From Tetrahymena thermophila SB210 (lineage: Eukaryota; Ciliophora; Oligohymenophorea; Hymenostomatida; Tetrahymenidae): a stretch of 64,000 nt of DNA. Both the position numbers and the translations under genes were made by a program. The notes beneath the pieces were generated by a model, which was not told where the DNA came from, searched no databases, and saw only the letters and a program-made list of their open reading frames with translations. Shown piece by piece: positions 1 to 11,165 of the stretch; the first letter of the stretch is position 1; each line of letters begins with the position of its first letter. Location of the stretch: assembly GCF_000189635.1 (NCBI RefSeq), contig NW_002476544.1, forward strand, positions 620,001 to 684,000, read 5' to 3'.

Positions 1-419
1 ATGCAAATTAAGAAAATTAAAATTAAGAAATAGCAGCAATAATTATACTTGCAGATGCTCCTTCAAAAAGCATGTCTTCTATTTAATCTTATAGAGAAAA
101 ATACGGAGGAGAAAGCTATTGGAAAACAACAAAATATTCAGAGATAACTGACTACAAAAAAGAAATGTAAAAACTCAAAGATACTAATATTCCTATACAT
201 AGCTTCTATTTGGATGAAAGAGCAAAAAGTAATTTTGAAGAAATTTCTGAGTTTACTAATGGAAAATGCGAAGGCTTTAATATTGACTCTAATGATGCCT
301 CAGATAAATTGATTAAAATAATTGTTGAACCGATTCTTTAAAATGTAGGTAAACAAAATGGATTAGGAGATGATTTATATAAATAATATCTAAAATTATA
401 TGATAAAAGCTATAAATGA
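1..419 (+). CDS. vWA C-terminal end of a GTPase/SecA-motor/vWA family protein (copy 1, partial)
   Basis: This is the last 138 codons of a gene that begins left of the window, read from base 3 with TAA/TAG as glutamine and ending at TGA 417-419. It aligns without gaps to the end of the complete member at 33270-33686, sharing the segments LLADAPSKSM, GGESYWKTTKYSEITDY and NGLGDDLY. The piece covers the second half of a vWA fold. The frame is intact and differences from the complete member are mostly conservative (for example DERAKSNF for DEGAKSNF), so this copy may be functional. About 240 bp downstream also match the 3' flanks of copies 2 and 4. Whether the GTPase and motor parts exist upstream cannot be seen. 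Confidence 0.85.
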
Positions 420-660
420 AAGATTAAAAATATTCAAGAAAATTTGTGAAGTTAAGTTTAAAGCAAAAAATTTTTTTTGTTTTTTCAGAAATAGCATTTA
501 TTATCAGAATATTTATATTTTTTAGTTAAAATTAATTTTATTCATATTTATCATATATTATTATTTAAATTTAAATACTCACAAATTTTATAAGTCCTAA
601 AAACACTGAAAGTTGTGAATTTAATTAATTTTTACTAAGGTGAGCTAAGCAAAAATAAAT
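420..660. repeat. Duplicated 3' flank of the giant-gene family (copy 1)
   Basis: This AT-rich sequence after the stop codon is related to 7422-7690 and 33687-33960, with shared runs such as aatattcaagaaaat-like and tttaaatttaaatactc. The duplication unit therefore included the downstream untranslated region and not just the coding part. No gene was seen. Confidence 0.6.
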
Positions 661-1650
661 AAATTTTGTTTAGTTAATAAATATAATTTCATTTATTCGG
701 TATTCGGTATTCATTAAAAAAGTGATATTTAGTCTCACCCTAGTATTTATATGTAAAACTAATTAAGAGCTATTTTTAAATTTCTTATAAATGAATGATT
801 TTTTATATATATAATATTAAATAAGCTTAAAAATGAATTATCTATTCCTGTTCTAAAACTTCAAAAAATATTTTACTATTCACTTAATGACCATTTTTTT
901 GAATATTTTTAATATATTATCAATTAAAGGCTAAAAGACTTAAATTATCTAAAAAACGATCAACTTTTATTTTTATCAAAAAAATGTAAAAAATTATCAA
1001 TTTGCACAATAAAAATTAAGATAGGAGAAGAAAAAATGTATTGAATATAACAAATTTCTTTCTGAGTTTTTTGCAGATTCAAATAAATTAATTTCTATTA
1101 GATTTTGTTATATTAAGTAAAAAGTATTTAATTTTCCTCCTTCCTAATCTAACATCAGTACGTACTCTATCTATTCCACAAAATCTAAAGTTAAGATTAT
1201 TTGATTACAATTACATTCTAAAAATATTCTAAGGAATAAAATTTAAAAATGTAAATTATAATAGAAATTAATTAAGGTCATTTTTTTAAATCAAAGTTTC
1301 AAAGAGTATTTATTTATACTAAACCTTTAATAGAGAAGGTTCTGATTATCTTAATATGTATGTATATATTTGGAGGAGTTCATATAACTAAATTAAAATT
1401 ATTCATATTAAATAGCTTGAGAGCCTCCTTACTTTATAATTATATTTAAAGCTGTAAATATATTTTTCGAAAATTCAAACAATTTACAAACAATTATAAC
1501 ATCTATCTATCTGTTAGAATAAAAAAATTTATTTAACACTTTTTTTAATTTTAACTCTTATATGCTAATTTAAGATACAATAAGGTTTTTATCTAATTCA
1601 TTTCTTTTCTCAATCTAAAAACAAAAAATTAGTTTTTTAAATAGATTTTT
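661..1650. repeat. Repeat family A, unit 1 (with a scrap of family B before it)
   Basis: This is a noncoding AT-rich repeat, with the core unit from about 832. Landmarks in order are a 'ctattcctgttctaaaac' start, 'caatttgcacaataaaa', 'tttgattacaattacattc', 'taatagagaaggttctga', 'ggaggagttcatataact' and 'agcttgagagcctcctta'. Bases 661-831 resemble part of repeat family B. The same landmarks recur in the same order at nine other places in the window. No open frame looks coding. Confidence 0.7.
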
Positions 1651-1789
1651 GATTGATTAAGGATGAATAGATTAATCAATTTATGAATTAGTTAGTAGTG
1701 CTAATTAAAAAAAAGTATTTTATCTTCACTTTGTATTTTCTTCATATTTTAACATCTTTTGTATTTACTTCATATTCTAATATCATCTG

Positions 1790-2815
1790 TATTTTCTTCA
1801 TATTCTAACATCAGAACCAATTCTACATACGTAATCATAAGGTGACATTATTAGATTACAATTACAGTCCAAAAATATTTTGACAAATAGAATTTCAAAA
1901 AATATTTTGCTATTAACTGAATGGCCTTTTTTTTGAATATAATTTAAAATATTTCCTCCATTAATTTTGCTTTGAATATATATAAAGACTTCATTTATCA
2001 AAAAAAACATCAACTTTTATATGTCTCAAAAAAAGTGCAAAAATTTATCAATTTGCACAATAAAAGTCAAGAGAGTAGAAGAAAAAAAATTATTGAATAT
2101 AACAAATTTCTTTTTGAGTTTTTTGCATATTCAATTAAATTAATTTGTATTTGATTTTCCTAAATTAAGTATAAACAAAAAGTACTTAATTTTCCTATTA
2201 ATTAAATTTCAGTACTCTTTTCTACGTAATCAAAAATTAAGATTATTTGATTACACACAATTACATTCCAAAAATAACTTGAGAAATAAAATTTTAAAAA
2301 TTGAAAATAATAGAAATTAAGATCTTTTTTTATATTTTAGGTTTCAAAAAGTATTTTCATTTTAAACCTTTTATAGAGAAGGCTGTGAATGAATATCGTA
2401 ATTATTAAATTATTTTAATTTCTTTAAGGATCAAAATAACAAAGCATACGTTTTTAAATTTTAACTTCAATTATTCGTCTTATTTGGATAGTTATTAATA
2501 ATTCAAAAAAATTAATTTCAAGTGACAAACAAGTAAAATAAATTGATAATTTCCCAAATATATCCCAATCTTTTGAGAGCCTCTTACTTGAATATATTTT
2601 TCACATATTCAAACAATTTACAAAAACAAATTGCAACATCAGATAGAAAAACACAATTTATTAATCTCATTTTTCATTTTAACTATAATATGAAAGCTTA
2701 ATCTATATAAAATAAAACTTTTATTTATTTAATTAATATCTTTTCTTAGTCTTTACACAAAAAATACCTTATTTCCTCTATAATCTTACTGAGCTGCATG
2801 CTCAGGGTGAATTAA
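1790..2815. repeat. Repeat family A, unit 2
   Basis: This repeats the landmark order of unit 1 and ends in 'cttactgagctgcatgctca', the 3' end signature of the family, which contains a small inverted repeat (CTGAGC, five-base loop, GCTCAG). The later part is nearly identical to 16621-17400. No gene was seen. Confidence 0.7.
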
Positions 2816-2880
2816 ATATTTATTTTTTTTTAATCTTTAGAAATATATTATTTTGCCTTTTCCAAAACTGTTTTGGGTAC

Positions 2881-2908
2881 TATATTTATATATATATATA
2901 TATATATC
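2881..2908. repeat. TA dinucleotide tract
   Basis: A run of alternating T and A lies at the junction between repeat families A and B. It is a simple-sequence tract with no visible function. Confidence 0.7.
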
Positions 2909-3980
2909 TTTATTGTTTATCAAAATTCAATTAAAAAAAACAATTAATAGTGATTCTATATTTAACAAAAATAAATAAAAGATATTTCATATAAGATAGT
3001 GTATTTATATGTAATACTAATTGAGAACCATTTTTGAATCCCTTCTTTATAGATTTTATTAAGCAAGCTTAAAAATAATAGTGCAATCAAAATATTTTAA
3101 AATTAATTCTCTGAAAATTATAAATAATAGTGTTACATAGCTAAAGTAATCCTTAATTTTATCATAATCTCTCATGATCCAAATATACAAAAGAATTAAT
3201 TTTCTTCATAAAAGGAAAATATTTCATACAAAAACAAATTATGAGTTTGAGGATATATTGAAGATAGTGTTAAATGGTTTTAATTCATACAGCAAATTTA
3301 GTATTTAACTAAAATTAGTTCAAAAAATGATTTTTTTTTTGAAATTTTTCATTTAATTTATAGCTATGAATATCTATTTAGAGGTTTAAATTGCAAAAAT
3401 AAACAAAAAAACAGAGATATTTATCTTAAAATAATATTATTTAGACCACAAATTATCTAGTTTTACACACTATAATTAAAGATTGCACATATACATTTAG
3501 ATTTTTATAAACTTACGTTAATGAATTAATATAAATTTGACAGAAAGTATTCCTGTTGAAATGCAATAATTGAAGCTTCTAAAGCTATTATTTTTAATTA
3601 TTTTTTAATTTATTTTCAATTTTAAAGAGTTATTCTTCTTTTTTAAGTTTATTAAAGAATAAATAACATTTTATTTATATTTATTAGAATTCTCTACTGT
3701 TGTTTATTGGCTTAAAAAATATTTTTATCATATAAAACAATAATTAAGAAGTTTTACATGAAAATAGATTTTCATACAACCTATTCAAATTAATAATGGT
3801 ATTACTTTTATAAAGCCTTAGAGAAATTATAATGAGGAAAAATGCTTTTAAATGATAGCATATCAAGTATTTGTAATTCTATCACTGATGAAAGTAAAAT
3901 TTTCAATCAGCATAGCTTATTATTTAATAAATTTATTAACTAAAATTTTTATCTTTTTTTATGTTATACATGAATAAGGC
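2909..3980. repeat. Repeat family B, unit 1
   Basis: This noncoding repeat is clearly related to 9780-10740 and, over its second half, to 18270-18950. Shared landmarks include 'atgatccaaatatacaaaag', 'aaaggaaaatatttcata' and 'gttgtttattggcttaaaa'. It is followed directly by a family A unit, giving a B-A composite of about 2 kb. No coding sequence was found. Confidence 0.65.
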
Positions 3981-4009
3981 TTTAAAATATGGCTATTAAC
4001 CACTGGTGA

Positions 4010-4985
4010 TAATTATCTATACCTGTTCTAAAACAGCAAAAAAATACATTTTTCTATTTATTGAATGGTCTTTTTTTGAATATTATTTTAGATATTTCCT
4101 CCATCAATTAGACTTTGAGTAGGCTAAAAGACTTTATTTACTAAAAAACAATCAATTTTTATATGTATCAAAAAAATGTAAAAATTAAATCTGTACAACA
4201 TAAATTAAGATAGGATAAGAAAAAATTGATTGAACATAACAAATTTTTCAGAGTTTTTGAGTAAGCAAATAAATTAATTTCAATTAGATTTTGCTTGCAA
4301 TGTTATGAAAAAAAGTATTTTATTTTCCTCTTAATTTAACATCAGTACTCTTTTCTAAATTATCTAAAGTTGGGATTATTTGATTACAATTACATTCTAA
4401 AAATATTTTGAGAAATAAAATTTAAAAATAAAAAATTTAATTATAAAAAAAAGATCTTTTTTTAAAATGAAGATTTCAAAAAGTATTTTCATATTAAACC
4501 TTTAATAGAGAAGGCTCTGAATATCTTTATTTTTAATTACTTGTAATTACTTTGAGTATCAAAATAAAAAAACATAAATATTAATTAGTAATTTCAATTT
4601 TTCATAAGATTTTGATATTTGTCAATAATTAAAAAAATTTAACTAGAACATACAAACAAGCAAAACAAATTGATAATCTCCCAAGTATTATATATCTTTG
4701 GAGGAGTTCATAAAATTTTAGCTAAATTACAAATAATTTAATCAATTATTCATACGAAATAGCTTGAGAGCCTTCTTACTTTAGAATTAGCTTTAAAATA
4801 GTATGTTGTTAGAACAAGAAAATTTAGTAATGTCTTTTTTCATTTTTAAATATTATATGTTTGCTTAATTTCGATAAAATAAGGATTTTATTTAATTCAT
4901 ATCTTTTCTCAATCTATATACAAAAATGCCGTATTAATTCTGTAAGCTTACTGAGTCGTATGCTGAGGGCGAACAAAAATAATAA
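4010..4985. repeat. Repeat family A, unit 3
   Basis: This is one of the more complete A units. It begins 'ctatacctgttctaaaac', passes the 'ggaggagttcat' and 'agcttgagagcctt' landmarks, and ends 'gcttactgagtcgtatgctg'. It is followed at once by the duplicated 5' flank of copy 2. Confidence 0.7.
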
Positions 4986-6039
4986 TTTTCTTAAAAACTC
5001 CAATCAATCGATATCCAAAGAAACATAAAAATGAAATTAGAAGTAATACAGTAAATTATTCAAATTGATTCTTTGAGAGATTAAGGATGAAGAAAGTGAA
5101 AAATGAATGAATAGTAGCTTTTTTAGCTTAAAGTTAAGCTTTGACTAAATATGTTTTGTTTAATTGCTATTAAAAGTATTTTATTTTGCATCTTCCGTCA
5201 AATATCTGTACGTAACTAATCTTAGCAAGATATTATGAATCTTTAAATCAAATACAACCAACTAATAAAAATCTAATTTTATTTACATCATTTTTCAGAT
5301 TTAAATGGTTGTAAGCACAATTTATCAAAGAATCAATTGATAGCTAAAATGTCATAATTTTTTCTAAATATGTTGTAATTCCTCAAAAAATACAGAGAGA
5401 AGACTTAGTGAGGAATGCGTTTTTGCTTAAATGGGGAGATTATCTATATTGTATGATTATTACATTTTTGATTGATCACGTTTACATATCTCATTTGTAT
5501 AATATTTTAATTATTTTTAGAATCAATGATTTATTTACCACAAATATTTAATTTCTAAAAATCTATTTTTCCTTTCAGATTTTAATAGACATTCTTATTT
5601 GATGTAAGATTCTAAGATTTTCAAACTAAGATATTTATCTATAAAAGAAAATTGATATCCTTAAATATTATTCATCCATTTATTTATTGGAAACCCATTC
5701 ATAGTTTGTTTGAAAGTAATATTTCTCTAAGTTCTTCTCATTATATAAAATTAAAATAAATTCATTGATTTTAAGCAACAATTGAGAGATACACATGTCA
5801 GTCATCCAGTTACATGATATTCACTAATGAAAAATACTTTATATTTATTTATCTATTTATTAATAAAATAAAATTTAACTACTTTGTATGCAATATTGAA
5901 ATTTGTTAATATAAATTTATATTTAAGGATTTTATTTTTATTAACTTAACTTATAGACTGAATAATATTCAATAGATTATATAAATTATAAATAAGAAAA
6001 AAAATAGATCAAAAAATTAGTTTAAAGAAAGTATTAAAA
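4986..6039. repeat. Duplicated 5' flank of the giant-gene family (upstream of copy 2)
   Basis: Over about 1.05 kb this matches 22176-23261 almost base for base, including 'ttaaaaactccaatcaa' at its start and 'tcaaaaaa...gtattaaaaatgga' at the start codon. The promoter and 5' leader of the family must lie here, but no element can be singled out. It shows that copy 2 and copy 4 descend from the same duplicated segment. No separate gene was seen. Confidence 0.75.
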
Positions 6040-7421
6040 ATGGAATTTGCAAGCGATAGTGAAGAAAGAAAGTCAAATGGATGTAATGAAGATTAAAATC
6101 TTTAAAATATCTAAGTGGAAGAAATATAGAGAAACTAATAGAGCTCAAATTAAAGTAATTCGTATGTCTAAAACTCTTAAATGGAAATACAGAAAGAAAA
6201 CTTGTAAGAAGACATTCCGTCTTGGAATCTTACTTAAGTTGCTCCATAAAAAATTGAAGAGTAACTTTAAAGCTAATTATAAGACCTTCTTAAATAACTA
6301 GATTTAGAAAATGAAAGCTACATTTAATCTGAGATCTAAGATACACTTGATGAAATTGAAAATTGTAAAAAGAGAAATCAACAAAATAAATTACTTGAAA
6401 AATAAGACTCCCTTTAAAAACTGAGATAAGCTGAATAATTTGTATAAAAATTAAAAGATTTGGAGTAATAAACTGAAGGTTCCTAAAATTAAACTTAATA
6501 ATAATAACTTGAAAGTTAATTAAATTTACTTCTTAATGAGTTAGAGTTAGACGATGCAAAACTAATAATAGAAGAAATAGAAGAAGTTAAAGATCTGATT
6601 GAAAAGTAAACTAGTAGAAATTAGCTAAAAAAGGTATCTGAATCTAAACAAAGACTTGCTAAGTTAGATTAAGCCCAGGCAAAGTACAATGAATTACGAA
6701 CATTAAAAGGAGAAACTGTACTTGATTAAAATTAAGTTAAATTATAATAATTAGAAGAAAAATTGAAAACTTTCCTGTAAGAACTAGGTTTAGAAAATGA
6801 CATTTAAGCTGAGATCTAAGACACACTTGATTACATTGAAAGTTGTCAAAAGAGAAATTAACAAAATAAAGTACTTTAAAAAAGGAAACTCTTGAAAAAC
6901 TAAAAGAAGCAGAAAAAATTGTATAATAATTAAAAGATTTGAAGTCATAAACTGAAGGTTCCTAAAATTAAACTTAATAATAATAACTTGAAATTTAATT
7001 AAATTAACTTCTTAATGAGTTAGAAATAGAAGAAGTTAAAGATCTGATTGAAAAGTATACTAGCAGAAATTAGCTAAATTAGGTTTCTAAATCTAAAAAA
7101 AGACTTGCTTAGTTAGATTAAGCCCAGGCAAAGTACAATGAATTACTAACATTAAAAGGAGAAACTGTACTTGATTAAAATTAAGTTAAATAATAATAAT
7201 TAGAAGAAAAATTGAAAACTTTACTGTAAGAACTAGATTTAGAAAATGAAAGCTACATTTAAGCTGAGATCTGAAGGCTTAAATATTGACTCTGATGATG
7301 CCACAGATAAATTGATTTAAATAGTTGTTGAACCGATTCTAAAAATGTAGGTAAATAAAATGGATTAGGAGATGATTTATATCAAGAATATCTAAAATTG
7401 TTTGATAGAAGCTATAAATGA
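6040..7421 (+). pseudogene. Internally deleted copy of the giant GTPase/SecA-motor/vWA gene (copy 2)
   Basis: The start at 6040 and the first roughly 285 codons parallel the complete member: an acidic, glutamine-rich leader, the ENLQEDIPSWNLTQVAPQ segment, then the 81-residue coiled-coil units. One A is missing from a poly-A run near 6880 (six instead of seven), so the frame shifts and closes at TGA 6940-6942 after 300 codons. Coiled-coil sequence continues to about 7271 and then jumps directly to the end of the vWA domain (from 'gaaggctt'), ending at the family stop 7419-7421. Relative to copy 4 about 9 kb is gone, including the GTPase, motor and most of the vWA. Both flanks match copy 4, so this is a deletion derivative. 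The 300-codon product could still be made, but I infer it is nonfunctional. Confidence 0.8.
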
Positions 7422-8696
7422 AAATTTTCTAAAATAGCAAGAAAATTTTTAAAATTTATGTTTAAAATAAAAAGTTATTTATGTTTTTTTAGAAATATTT
7501 AAAAATCAGATTTATATTTTTTGGTTAGATTTAAATTTATTCATTTTTAACATGTTATTATTTAAATTTAAATATCCTCAAGTATTGTAAATTATAAAAA
7601 AGGGTAGTAACTGTGAATTTAATTAATTAATAATTTCTTCTTTTCTTAGTTTTTACATTTTTTGTTGCTAATTTTTTTTTACTTTGGGGAGCTACAAAAA
7701 TAAATCTATTTTGATATATTTAATTAATAGCCTCTGAATAATTGTTCTTCTAAAATTCAAGTTGATTTTTATAATGAGATACTTTACTAAAAACCAAAGT
7801 GATTTAATAGTTTTAAAGGATTTTTACAAATATATTTTAAAAGTTATGAAATTTTCTTTATTATCAAATTATGATTTAAAAAAAACCATATTATTCAAGC
7901 TTATAAAAACAGCACAATTTACAAATTTAAAATTATTTTATCTAAAATAATTATTAATAGTTTAAATAATAAAATTCAACTTGAGTTATAGATAAAAATG
8001 TCCATCAACCGATAAGTAAAAGTAAAAGAAAAGCTAATTATCTTCAAATAATTTCAATAGTTTATTGGATAATCAGATAATCAGCTTAAGAATATTATTA
8101 TATATGAAATGATTTTAACTCAAACAAAATATTTAGCTTTTATGTAAAATTAACTACAAACTATTAATTTTTTTTTAAATCTTAAGTTAAGAGCTTTAAA
8201 AATCTATTTAGTGGAGTTAAATAGTAAACGATCAATACAAAATAGAGTAATTTATAATAAAATATATTAAAAGCAAGTACTGTAACGTTAAGTGCTATAT
8301 TTATAGCTCTAATGTTGTTTTCAACTATAAATATAAATGAACAAATAAAAATATGGCTGAGATAATTCTTATAAAATAACAGAGATCAGAAACATGAGAA
8401 ATATACTTCAAAACTTAGATACATATGAGTGATGAGTTAGCAATAGTCTATATATATCAAAATTTTGTCATACTAGATAAACCTTCCTATGTTGGTTGGT
8501 TATCATATTCTTGATTTATCTAAGATCTTTATGTTTGATTAATTTAAATAGGTCTAATTTAGAATAAAATTATGTTGTAACAAAAGCAAAAAAGATTACA
8601 AGTTAAAAAACTTTATTTAAAAGATTAAAACAAATAATTAAATTTAATAAATTATAAATATTTTTTTTATTACATTAAACATAATAAAAATAGAAA
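7422..8696. other. Spacer: duplicated 3' flank (to about 7690), then unrecognised AT-rich DNA
   Basis: Bases 7422-7690 are nearly identical to the downstream flank of copy 4 (33687-33960). From about 7700 to the carbonic anhydrase start I see only low-complexity AT-rich sequence. A short open stretch near 7762-7950 has the lysine, isoleucine and phenylalanine composition of random AT-rich DNA. Confidence 0.6.
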
Positions 8697-9487
8697 ATGA
8701 ATCCAATCAACTAAGCTGACTAATAATAAGAATTACAAACTCATGGAATAGATGCATTGCTGCAATATAATAAAAGATGGGCTCAATAAATATAAGTTGA
8801 AGATCCTAAATTTTTCTAAAGACTAGCAAAAACTCAAACTCCTGAATATCTTTGGATAGGATGCTCAGATAGCAGAGTTCCAGCAGAAGCATTAACAGGA
8901 TTAGGATCCGGACAAGTATTTGTTCATAGAAAAGTTGCAAACTAGATTATCTATACTGATTTGAATGCTCTATCTGTAATTTAGTACTCTGTTGATATTT
9001 TGAAGGTGAAACATATAATTGAATGTGGACATTATTCATGTGGAGGTGTTAAGGCTGCTATCAAAAATCCAAAAATAGGCTTAATAAACTAATGGCTTTT
9101 GCATATAAGAGATCTCAATTTAAGATATAAAGAAGACTTAGATAAAATATAGAATTTCGATGAAAAAGTGAATAAGCTTGTGAGATTAACATTGCATAAT
9201 CGATTTATAACATTGGAAACTCTACAATATTACAAGATACATGGGATAGAGGACAAGATATATCAATAAATGCTTGGATTTATAGTTTAAAAAATGGTTG
9301 TATTACTGAATTAGACTATGCAGCAAGTTTAAGAGAAGTTTTTGAAGAAATTAATCAAAATGCAATTAAGACTATTCTCTAAGGAATAACCTGTCTTCCG
9401 AGCTATTCAGAAATTGTAAGACAAAAAAGAAGCTCTACTGTTCCCTTTAGAAAATCTGATTTTAGCAATGATGGAAAATAAGTTTGA
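8697..9487 (+). pseudogene. Beta-class carbonic anhydrase with a one-base frameshift
   Basis: The protein would interconvert carbon dioxide and bicarbonate using a zinc ion. Visible family features are CSDSR (zinc cysteine plus the Asp-Arg pair), a [10 protein letters not shown] strand, and ECGHYSCGG with the zinc His and second Cys. The downstream half is present in another frame, with NIGNSTILQDTWDRGQ and ISINAWIYSL, and finishes at TGA 9485-9487. The shift falls near 9178-9183, where 'aagcttgtgag' appears to lack one T relative to the frame expected for the family. Total span is 791 bases, one short of 264 codons, and the expected length is normal for the family. There is no signal peptide and no intron. 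A recent loss-of-function change and a sequencing error are both possible, since everything else is well conserved. Confidence 0.8.
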
Positions 9488-9779
9488 ATATATTATTAAT
9501 TTTAAAATAGTAAAATCATCACTTTGGTTTTATTTTCTAATAATTTAGATAAAATATTTTTTACATATATAATAAATAAGTAAATAAATGAATCTAAATT
9601 ATACAATAAATAAAAATTAAAAAAACTATCTGTTATATAATATAAATTATACATAATATAATGTTTTATTATATTTACTGTAAAACATCAAACATATATA
9701 TAGATATTTATTTTTTTAATACCCTTAATGTCATCAATTAATTAAACCCTATTTACTTTTTTTTAAAAACGGCCTTAAT
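9488..9779. other. Spacer after carbonic anhydrase
   Basis: AT-rich sequence with no recognisable gene, and the likely 3' untranslated region and terminator area of the carbonic anhydrase. Confidence 0.5.
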
Positions 9780-10740
9780 ATATGAATGAACCTTTACCTT
9801 ATATCTTTATTTTTTATCAAAATTTAATTAAAAAAAAACAAGCAATTATTTATTATTAATTCAATAAAAATAAATAAATAAATAAAAGAAATTTGATATT
9901 AGATAGATAATGTATTTATTTATATCTAAAGCTTATTTAGATCCATTTTTAAATCCATTATTTATCATAGAATAATTTTTATATAGATTATATTAATCAA
10001 GCTTAAAAATGGTAATGCAGTTAAAATAGTTTAAAATTAGTTTCCATAAAATAATAAATAGTAGTGTTTGTTATATAATAAAAGTAATCCTTGATCTTAG
10101 AAAGATCTCTCCATGATCCAAATATACAAAAGAATTCATTTTTTTCATAAAAGGAAAATATTTCATACAAATAACAAATTTTTAGTTTAAAGTTATATTG
10201 AAAATAGTCTTAAATGGTTTTATTTCAAGCAGAAAATTTAGTATCCAAGTGAAATTAGTTCAAAAAATTCATTTTTTGAAATTTTTAGCCTATTTTATAA
10301 TTATAAATATCAATATAAATGTGTTAAATTGCAAAAAATAAACACAAAAATTAGATATTTATCGTAAAATAATTTTATTAGAATGCAAATATTCCAAAAT
10401 AAAGTGCTTTTATTATTAAAGATATCCCTTAAGTTACAATTTTTATAAACATATGTTAATCAATTAACATAAATTTAAAATATAGTATTCCTGTTCGTTC
10501 AAACGCAATAATTGAAGTTGCTAGAGTTATTTTGAATTATGCTTTAATATATGTCAAATTTATTTAAAATAGTTATTCTTAATTTCTAAGTAAAAATTTA
10601 AATAATATTTTATCTATATTTATTAGAATTCACTACTATCGTTTATTGGCTTAAAAATTATTTTTATCAAATATTACAATCATTAAGAAGTTCTAATTGA
10701 AATAAATTTTCAGTCATGGCATTAAAATGAATAATGGTAA
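9780..10740. repeat. Repeat family B, unit 2
   Basis: This aligns in order with 2909-3790, sharing 'atgatccaaatatacaaaag', 'aaaggaaaatatttcatacaa' and 'gtttattggcttaaaaa'. It is diverged, with many small insertions and deletions. Noncoding. Confidence 0.65.
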
Positions 10741-11165
10741 AATTCAAACAATTTACAAAAATAAATTAATTATAATATTTATAATAACAAGAAAATTTTA
10801 AAATCTCTTTTTTCATTTTTAACTAAAATATGTTAGCTAGCTTAATTTAAATAAAATATGATTTTTATTTTATTCATATTTTTTATCATCCTATATATAA
10901 AAAATAAATTATTAAAATTAATGTGATTATTGAGGAGTTAATGATAAAGAATATCATGAATTTTAATGTTATTAATTGAATTTTAACTAATAAATTTAAA
11001 TTTGCAAATACTTATTATTGATTAAAAAAATAAAAGTGTTTTATTTTGTATCTTTCCTTCATCGTTTATGTGTACATTTCTAATAAAAATATATTCAAAA
11101 AACTTTTTAAATTAAAAATTGGTAAAAAAATAAATCAAAAAGCAAGTTAAAAACAAATATTAAAA
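10741..11165. other. Upstream region of copy 3, with a family A scrap
   Basis: Bases 10741-10920 resemble the end of a family A unit ('caaacaatttacaaaaa', 'ttagcttaattt'). The rest, up to the start codon of copy 3, is only weakly like the 5' flanks of copies 2 and 4 ('gttttattttgtatct'). Copy 3's promoter has therefore diverged more than its relatives'. Confidence 0.45.

Noticed and set aside
2784-2815. Short inverted repeat CTGAGC-GCTCAG at the end of a family A unit, considered as a terminator or transposon end
   Set aside because: The pairing is not preserved in other units (for example near 4946 and 22133), so structure does not seem to be selected.
8697-9487. An intron instead of a frameshift in the carbonic anhydrase
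   Set aside because: No GT-AG pair near 9178-9183 can restore the frame without removing conserved residues; one missing base explains it more simply.
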